From Oceanihabitans sp. (lineage in GTDB: Bacteria; Bacteroidota; Bacteroidia; Flavobacteriales; Flavobacteriaceae), in NCBI GenBank assembly GCA_018067265.1, contig JAGPUY010000154.1, forward strand, positions 1 to 10,526: 10,526 bases of DNA, in the 5' to 3' direction. The notes below the pieces were generated by a model. The model saw nothing but the letters and a program-made list of their open reading frames with translations, did not search any database and was not told where the DNA came from. A program made the translations under genes and the position numbers. Shown here piece after piece: positions 5,707-10,526 of the stretch. Each line of letters opens with the position of its first letter. Position 1 is the first letter of the stretch.

Positions 5707-5735
5707 GAGATTCTTCGCTATGCTCGGAATGACAT
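5707..5735. repeat. short intergenic repeat of the GAGATTC...GAATGACA type
   Basis: The sequence GAGATTCTTCGCTATGCTCGGAATGACAT carries ATTC (5710-5713) and GAAT (5727-5730) as the ends of a weak foldback around TTCGC and GC-rich words. Close relatives of this string are, from memory, frequent in flavobacterial intergenic spacers. It lies between the bidirectional terminator and the end of the E2 gene and codes for nothing. A T-run (5742-5752) follows toward the E2 stop codon. Confidence 0.5.
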
Positions 5736-5750
5736 TAACTCCTTTTTTTT

Positions 5751-7085
5751 TTAGATCTCGCGATTCGAATCCCAAGCTTCTAAATAATCTTTAACTGCTT
5801 TTACAAACTGACCTCCAAGCGCACCATTTACAACACGATGGTCATAAGAATGCGACATAATCATCTTGTAACGAATACCTATAAAGTCTCCTTCTGGAGT
5901 TTCTATAACGGCAGGCATTTTACGTATGGCACCTAACGCCAAGATACCAACTTGCGGCTGATTGATTATAGGAGTTCCCATAATACTTCCAAAGGTACCA
6001 ACATTAGTTACGGTGTATGTTCCGCCTTGAATATCGTCTGGTTTTAATTTGTTTTCGCGAGCTTTATTAGCCAAGCTATTTACCTGTTTTGTCATACCAA
6101 CCAAGTTTAATTGATCTGCATTTTTAATTACAGGAACTATTAAATTACCATTTGGTAAAGCTGCTGCCATACCAAGGTTGATATTTTTCTTTTTAATAAT
6201 AGTATCTCCTTGTAAAGATATATTTAGCATTGGAAAATCACGAAGTGCTTTTGCAACTGCTTCCATAAAAATGGGTGTAAAGGTTAAATTTTCACCTTCA
6301 CGTTTCATGAAACCATCTTTTACTTTCTTTCTCCAATTCCATATTTTGGTTACATCTGCTTCAATAAAACTTTGTACATGTGCACTTTTTTGTACAGATT
6401 CTACCATGTGATGTGCAATTAATTTGCCCATTCTGGTCATTTCTATAATCTCATCTTCTCCACTAACTACAACTGGAGCAGCTTCTGTTTTTGGTTTTGC
6501 AGCTTTGCTAGCTGAAGGTGCAACACCGTTAGATTGTGCTGGCGTAACTGTTGTAGCTTGCTGCGTACCTCTATTTTGTAAATAGGTTAAAATATCATTT
6601 TTAGTAACACGTCCTTCTTTACCTGAACCTGGAAGCGCATCTAATTCGACTTGCGCAATTCCTTCTTTCTTCGCTATGTTTTTAACTAAAGGCGAGTAAA
6701 AACGCTCTTCACTAGAAATTACAGGAGCAGTTGTTTCCTGCGCTGCAACTACAGATTGAGCAACTTCTGCAACAGCTGGTACTGGTGCTTCTTCTTGTTT
6801 TACAGCTTCTACTTTTGGAGCAGATGCCGCTGTAGAAGCACTTGCTTCTGTTTCAATAATAGCAATGGTTTGTCCTACTTGTACAACATCATCTACATTA
6901 AATAGTATTTCGACTAAAACACCATCGACTTCACTTGGCACTTCACTATCCACTTTATCTGTAGCAATTTCTAGAATTGCTTCATCTTCTTCAATAGTTT
7001 CTCCAACTTGTTTTAACCATGAGGTAATTGTTGCTTCTGCAACGCTCTCTCCCATTTTAGGTAATTTTAGTTCAAATCTTGCCAT
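5751..7085 (-). CDS. dihydrolipoamide acyltransferase E2 of a 2-oxo acid dehydrogenase complex
   Basis: The 444-residue protein is the core acyltransferase that moves an acyl group from its swinging lipoyl arm to CoA. One lipoyl domain (about 1-80) has the lipoylated lysine K44 in IATDKVDSE. An alanine/valine/proline-rich linker (about 81-125) leads to the peripheral subunit-binding domain (about 128-170, SPLVKNIAKKEGI to GRVTKNDIL). A second flexible linker precedes the catalytic domain (about 212-440), with SYDHRVVNGALGG (413-425) holding catalytic H416. The usual aspartate of the HxxxDG motif is asparagine (N420). The single lipoyl domain and length suit a branched-chain 2-oxo acid or 2-oxoglutarate-type E2 better than a multi-lipoyl pyruvate E2, and branched-chain is my preference. 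No E1 or E3 gene is adjacent, so the complex's other parts must be elsewhere. Confidence 0.93.
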   Translation of the reverse strand: MARFELKLPKMGESVAEATITSWLKQVGETIEEDEAILEIATDKVDSEVPSEVDGVLVEILFNVDDVVQVGQTIAIIETEASASTAASAPKVEAVKQEEAPVPAVAEVAQSVVAAQETTAPVISSEERFYSPLVKNIAKKEGIAQVELDALPGSGKEGRVTKNDILTYLQNRGTQQATTVTPAQSNGVAPSASKAAKPKTEAAPVVVSGEDEIIEMTRMGKLIAHHMVESVQKSAHVQSFIEADVTKIWNWRKKVKDGFMKREGENLTFTPIFMEAVAKALRDFPMLNISLQGDTIIKKKNINLGMAAALPNGNLIVPVIKNADQLNLVGMTKQVNSLANKARENKLKPDDIQGGTYTVTNVGTFGSIMGTPIINQPQVGILALGAIRKMPAVIETPEGDFIGIRYKMIMSHSYDHRVVNGALGGQFVKAVKDYLEAWDSNREI

Positions 7086-7122
7086 ATCTATAATGTAAAC
7101 CTTAGTTTTTATTTTTGTTTTG

Positions 7123-7130
7123 CAAAATTA
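7123..7130 (-). promoter_or_regulatory. probable -7 box of the E2 gene promoter
   Basis: The minus strand reads TAATTTTG, an exact TAnnTTTG match, 38 bases upstream of the E2 start codon. No good TTG lies at the expected distance upstream, so only half of the promoter is supported. The predicted leader is about 30 bases. Confidence 0.5.
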
Positions 7131-7187
7131 ATAAAAAAGGAACGATTTCATTCCATATTCATTAAAAATTAACAAAGCTTATTTTTA

Positions 7188-8285
7188 TTAAAAATGAAGG
7201 ATTTCGCCTCGGTTTTGTGAGTCGTTACTTCCGATGATAAAATTAGCTCTTTTTGGAATAATTTTAAAAGTATGCGTATTATTTTTTTGCAGATCTATTA
7301 TATGCCTTATAATTTCTTTATAACGCATGGTATTTGCATCAAAAATCACTTCTGCATTTGCCTTCACCTTTTTTGCATCTGTTACTTGATATCCATCTAT
7401 TGGCAGGTTTTTCAAAAAGGTAGCATCCTTCTTATAAGAAAAAACAGCATAATTGTTTACTTCCTTTACTGCTACAGCAGGAGCCTTTCGAAAGCGTATT
7501 GCAAACTGAATTCCTAACCAAACTATGGCATCAAAAAAGATATTGCTTTTAAAATGCTTTTCATAGAAAATCTGCATGGCACCATAAAAACGTTTTGCAT
7601 ACGCTGCATCCTTTAAAGTACTTTCTCCTTTATAATGTATCACCGTGGTTTCGCCAAAATAATAATTTTGATATCCCGCTTTTAATATTTTATAAGACAA
7701 GTCGACATCTTCACCATACATAAAATAGTCTTGATCAAAACCTTTCACTTCGTTATAAACACTACGTTTCATAAACATAAATGCACCAACAAGAATATCT
7801 ATTTCACCGACTTCATTTTCTTTTAAATGATTAGAATAATAGTTTTTAGAGTTTCCAATCATTTTTTGAAAAGCAACTTTTACAATTGGAATATTACGTT
7901 TACTTTCTGGAAGAAAATTTCCGCTTCCATCTATTAATCTACATGCAATTGCGCCTAGCTTTTCTTGTTTTTCTGCAAAGTTTAAAATTTGAGTAAACGT
8001 ATCTTCTGCAACTACAGTATCCGGATTTAAGATACAGATATATTCCCCTTTGGCTTGCGCAACTCCAATATTATTTCCTGAAGAGAAACCAGAGTTCTCT
8101 TTATTCTCAATCAATTTTACTTGTGGATGGTTCTGCTTTACCATTTCACAACTATCATCTGGCGAATTATTATCGACCACAATGATTTCTGCATCTATAT
8201 TTGCAATAGCTGCTTGTACACTTTGTAGACATAAGTCTAAAAAATAGCGTACATTATAATTTAATATGACTATAGATAATTTCAT
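7188..8285 (-). CDS. family 2 glycosyltransferase with C-terminal Rossmann-like extension
   Basis: The 365-residue protein has a GT-A glycosyltransferase domain (about 1-250) of the rhamnosyltransferase-like WbbL group. Such enzymes transfer nucleotide-activated sugars during assembly of surface polysaccharides. Seen motifs are LSIVILNYN (3-11), IIVVDNNSPDDS (34-45), the metal/nucleotide-binding ICILNPDT (83-90) and YFMYGEDVDLSYK (187-199) with the acidic pair E192-D193. There is no convincing multi-pass membrane region, so it probably acts at the inner face of the membrane. A further stretch of about 90 residues (276-365) follows, with VIFDANTMRYKEIIRHI and FKIIPKRANFIIGS. It recalls part of the Rossmann-like N-terminal domain of sugar-phosphate transferases; that is a tentative match. 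Donor and acceptor cannot be inferred. No other polysaccharide gene is nearby. An inverted repeat overlaps the start codon. Confidence 0.9.
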   Translation of the reverse strand: MKLSIVILNYNVRYFLDLCLQSVQAAIANIDAEIIVVDNNSPDDSCEMVKQNHPQVKLIENKENSGFSSGNNIGVAQAKGEYICILNPDTVVAEDTFTQILNFAEKQEKLGAIACRLIDGSGNFLPESKRNIPIVKVAFQKMIGNSKNYYSNHLKENEVGEIDILVGAFMFMKRSVYNEVKGFDQDYFMYGEDVDLSYKILKAGYQNYYFGETTVIHYKGESTLKDAAYAKRFYGAMQIFYEKHFKSNIFFDAIVWLGIQFAIRFRKAPAVAVKEVNNYAVFSYKKDATFLKNLPIDGYQVTDAKKVKANAEVIFDANTMRYKEIIRHIIDLQKNNTHTFKIIPKRANFIIGSNDSQNRGEILHF

Positions 8286-8319
8286 GTGACTATAAATACT
8301 GCTTTTTAAAGGTCACATG
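8283..8319. promoter_or_regulatory. inverted repeat overlapping the glycosyltransferase start codon
   Basis: CATGTGAC (8283-8290) and GTCACATG (8312-8319) are perfect 8-bp complements separated by 21 bases. In minus-strand RNA the second arm of the stem ends with the AUG start codon of the glycosyltransferase, so the fold would bury the initiation site. Alternatively the palindrome may bind a dimeric regulator. The arrangement is seen directly; any regulatory role is inferred. Confidence 0.45.
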
Positions 8320-8385
8320 TAATTCGCATTCAAGCATAAAGTTAAAATATGATAATTCTATTTTGCTCATTTCAAATAAGATAGG

Positions 8386-9003
8386 TTAAGATTTTAAAGA
8401 AGCTTCAAACGGAATTCGATTAATAATACTTCTTCCTAGTGTAATTTCATCTGCATATTCTAACTCATCTCCTACCGAAATTCCGCGAGCAATAGTAGAG
8501 GTTATTACTTCATAATCTTGAATTTGCTTAAAAATATAAAAGTTAGTGGTATCTCCTTCCATAGTAGAACTCAATGCAAAAATTAGTTCTTTTACATGCC
8601 CTAATTTCACTTTCTCCACTAAAGAAGTCACGTTTAAATCATGAGGTCCAATACCATCCATTGGTGAAATTTTTCCTCCTAGCACGTGATACAAACCTCT
8701 AAAAGAACTTGTGTTTTCTATTGCCATAACGTCTTTAACATCTTCTACCACACAAATTAACTCTTGGTTTCTGTGCGGATTTGCGCATATTTCACACAAA
8801 TCAACATCACTAATGTTATGGCAAGACTTACAAAACTTAATCTGAGAGCGCATATTCTCTAGTGCTCTAGACAGTTTTAACGTTTGTTCTTCCGGCTGTC
8901 TTAATAAATGCAAAACCAAACGTAAGGCCGTACGTTTACCGATTCCCGGTAATTGTGACATTTCGTTTACTGCGCTTTCTAATAGTTTTGAAGAAAATTC
9001 CAT
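8386..9003 (-). CDS. recR: RecR recombination mediator protein
   Basis: RecR works with RecO (and RecF) to load RecA onto SSB-coated single-stranded DNA at gaps. The 205-residue reading shows the N-terminal helix-hairpin-helix (MSQLPGIGKRTALRLV, 15-30). A four-cysteine zinc site follows (C58, C61, C70, C73), then a Toprim domain (ICVVEDVKDVMAIE, 83-96, to MEGDTTNFYI, 148-157), and the C-terminal IARGISVGDELEYADE (171-186) that lines the clamp. I start it at ATG 9003, giving MEFSSKLLES, which matches the family's usual N-terminus and length of about 200. An in-frame TTG at 9030 would add nine residues but has nothing to recommend it. The gene is divergent from the symporter, with 82 bases between the start codons. 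No terminator is obvious in the 100-base gap before the glycosyltransferase. Confidence 0.97.
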   Translation of the reverse strand: MEFSSKLLESAVNEMSQLPGIGKRTALRLVLHLLRQPEEQTLKLSRALENMRSQIKFCKSCHNISDVDLCEICANPHRNQELICVVEDVKDVMAIENTSSFRGLYHVLGGKISPMDGIGPHDLNVTSLVEKVKLGHVKELIFALSSTMEGDTTNFYIFKQIQDYEVITSTIARGISVGDELEYADEITLGRSIINRIPFEASLKS

Positions 9004-9034
9004 TATGGCGAATTTAATATTTATTATCAACTTG

Positions 9035-9066
9035 TTTGAGTATCTTTTAAAGTAATTTGTATTTTG
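9035..9066 (+). promoter_or_regulatory. possible promoter of the symporter gene
   Basis: TTTG (9035-9038) is followed, 21 bases later, by TATTTTG (9060-9066), a one-base-short version of the TAnnTTTG -7 box. The start codon is 19 bases further on. The spacing is acceptable for Bacteroidota promoters, but the -7 box is imperfect, so this is a tentative call. Confidence 0.35.
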
Positions 9067-9085
9067 CTCACTTTAAATAAATTTT

Positions 9086-10522
9086 ATGTCAGCTACACAA
9101 ATCATTTTACTCATAGCAGCCTATTTTGGAGTGCTTATTTTAATATCCTATTTTACTGGGAAAAAATCTGGGAATGATGCGTTTTTCAAAGGAAACAAAC
9201 AATCTCCTTGGTACGTCGTTGCTTTTGGAATGATTGGCGCTTCGCTTTCTGGAGTAACTTTTATTTCGGTTCCTGGTTGGATTGAAGCTTCACAATTTAG
9301 CTATATGCAAGTAGTTTTAGGCTACATTGTTGGTTATGTTGTAATTGGTACGGTTTTACTTCCTTTATACTATAAATTAAACCTGACTTCTATTTACACC
9401 TATTTGGAAGAACGTTTTGGAAATTATGCCTATAAAACGGGAGCTTCCTTTTTTATCATATCTAGAGTCATTGGTGCTAGTTTCCGATTATTTCTAGTTG
9501 CTAATGTTTTACAAATTATTTTATTTGACGAATTAGGAATAGAATTCTGGCAAACCGTTACTATTACGGTACTTCTAATTTGGTTATACACCTTTAAATC
9601 TGGAATAAAAACAATTGTTTGGACAGACACTTTGCAAACCTTATTTATGCTTGTTGCCGTTGGTGTTGCTATCTATTTTGTTAGTGATGCATTAGATCTA
9701 GGCGGAAGCAACGCTTTAAGTTTTGTATTGGATAGTGATTTAAGTAAAACCTTCTTTTTTGACGATTTTAAATCTGGAAACTACTTTTGGAAACAATTTA
9801 TTTCTGGAGCATTTATAGCTATTGTAATGACTGGTTTAGATCAAGATATGATGCAAAAAAACCTTACTTGTAAAACTCTGAAAGATGCACAAAAGAACAT
9901 GTTTTGGTTTACTATTGTTTTAACTGTTGTGAACTTTATCTTTTTAAGTCTTGGTTTATTACTAACCGTTTATGCACAACAAAACGGTATTGATGCACAT
10001 AAAGACGACTTGTTCCCTATTCTTGCTAAGAACCATTTAGGTGTTGGTGTTTTTGCTTTTTTCTTATTAGGATTAATTGCTGCAGCGTATAGTAGTGCAG
10101 ATTCTGCTTTAACTTCTTTAACAACGTCTTTTAGCATTGATATTTTGGATATTGAAAAGAAACACAGTCCGGAGAAACAGGTGCAAATAAGAAAACGCAT
10201 TCACGTATTAATCTCTGTAGTTTTAATACTTGTAATTGTTTCTTTTAAGTACATCATTAAAGACGCAAGTGTTATTGCAAAACTCTTTGTTTTTGCAGGC
10301 TATACTTATGGTCCGTTATTAGGTTTATATGCTTTTGGTTTATTTACCAAATGGCAAGTGAAAGATAAATTGGTGCCAATTATTGCCATACTTTCTCCTA
10401 TTCTATCGTATATAATAAGTGTGAATAGTTTAAAGTGGTTTGGATTTGAGTTTGGTTTCTTTATTCTAATTTTAAATGGATTTTTAACCTTTCTAGGATT
10501 ATTTCTTATTAAGAAGAAATAG
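9086..10522 (+). CDS. sodium:solute symporter (SSS family)
   Basis: The 478-residue polytopic inner-membrane protein belongs to the SSS family (PutP, SGLT and relatives), which uses the sodium gradient to import a small organic solute. It is strongly hydrophobic with roughly 13 membrane segments, starting with IILLIAAYFGVLILI (6-20). Family traits include FFKGNKQSPWYVVAFGMIG (33-51), GASLSGVTFISVPG (51-64), MTGLDQDMMQKNL (248-260) and GLIAAAYSSADSALTSL (329-345). The serine/threonine-rich last segment corresponds to the region that forms the Na2 sodium site. Length is at the short end of the family (about 480-550), and no C-terminal kinase or receiver domain is attached. The substrate is undetermined; sugars, amino acids, sialic acid or carboxylates are all possible. 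It is complete, with the stop codon four bases from the window end. It diverges from recR. Confidence 0.94.
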   Translation: MSATQIILLIAAYFGVLILISYFTGKKSGNDAFFKGNKQSPWYVVAFGMIGASLSGVTFISVPGWIEASQFSYMQVVLGYIVGYVVIGTVLLPLYYKLNLTSIYTYLEERFGNYAYKTGASFFIISRVIGASFRLFLVANVLQIILFDELGIEFWQTVTITVLLIWLYTFKSGIKTIVWTDTLQTLFMLVAVGVAIYFVSDALDLGGSNALSFVLDSDLSKTFFFDDFKSGNYFWKQFISGAFIAIVMTGLDQDMMQKNLTCKTLKDAQKNMFWFTIVLTVVNFIFLSLGLLLTVYAQQNGIDAHKDDLFPILAKNHLGVGVFAFFLLGLIAAAYSSADSALTSLTTSFSIDILDIEKKHSPEKQVQIRKRIHVLISVVLILVIVSFKYIIKDASVIAKLFVFAGYTYGPLLGLYAFGLFTKWQVKDKLVPIIAILSPILSYIISVNSLKWFGFEFGFFILILNGFLTFLGLFLIKKK

Positions 10523-10526
10523 TCCA

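Noticed and set aside
5707..5750. Second terminator for the E2 gene
   Set aside because: The foldback is only 4 bp and is not followed by a U-tract on the minus strand. The strong hairpin at 5650-5677 is the better candidate.
9004..9030. Upstream TTG start for recR adding nine residues
   Set aside because: The family's usual N-terminus begins at the ATG at 9003, and the extra residues (MIINIKFAI) are not typical of RecR.
1..10526. CRISPR array, insertion sequence, prophage, toxin-antitoxin or defence locus
   Set aside because: No regularly spaced repeats, transposase, integrase or phage-like genes are visible. Nearly all sequence is taken up by conserved housekeeping genes with short spacers.

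Overview
The window is AT-rich bacterial chromosome, almost certainly from a member of the Flavobacteriaceae (Bacteroidota). The signs are: the order bL28 - bL33 - DUF4295 - ftsY; Bacteroidota-type promoters (TAnnTTTG with TTG about 19 bases upstream) and little sign of Shine-Dalgarno sequences; a C-minus bL33; and intergenic repeats of kinds I remember from flavobacterial genomes. I cannot name the genus. The content is mostly core housekeeping genes. I see no phage, insertion sequence, CRISPR array, toxin-antitoxin pair or defence locus, and no clear new multi-gene system.

Layout. 1-854 (minus): ftsY, cut by the window's left edge. 855-1115: non-coding stretch with a small hairpin, a 78-bp element with terminal inverted repeats, and an intrinsic terminator. 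1116-1745 (minus): the ribosomal-protein operon rpmB, rpmG and a 50-residue DUF4295 gene, behind a very good promoter at 1783-1812. 1821-4027 (minus): a tightly packed three-gene unit of FAA-hydrolase-family enzyme, stand-alone HPt protein and CinA, whose stop and start codons touch or overlap. 4028-4165: repeat-rich spacer. 4166-4942 (minus): DEDDh 3'-5' exonuclease. 5012-5635 (plus): exported protein with a glutaredoxin-like CxxC domain, ending in a bidirectional terminator shared with the convergent gene. 5751-7085 (minus): E2 acyltransferase of a 2-oxo acid dehydrogenase complex. 7188-8285 (minus): family 2 glycosyltransferase with an extra C-terminal region. 8386-9003 (minus): recR. 9086-10522 (plus): complete sodium:solute symporter, divergent from recR.

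How the genes relate. bL28, bL33, the DUF4295 protein and FtsY all serve translation or co-translational membrane targeting. A terminator separates the ribosomal genes from ftsY. The FAA hydrolase, HPt and CinA genes are probably co-transcribed, although no shared pathway is evident. RecR and the exonuclease belong to DNA repair and processing. The remaining genes look like independent units.

The points most worth a second look are the 78-bp element ahead of ftsY, the inverted repeat that ends on the glycosyltransferase start codon, the orphan HPt protein, the two-domain exported CxxC protein, and the glycosyltransferase C-terminal extension.
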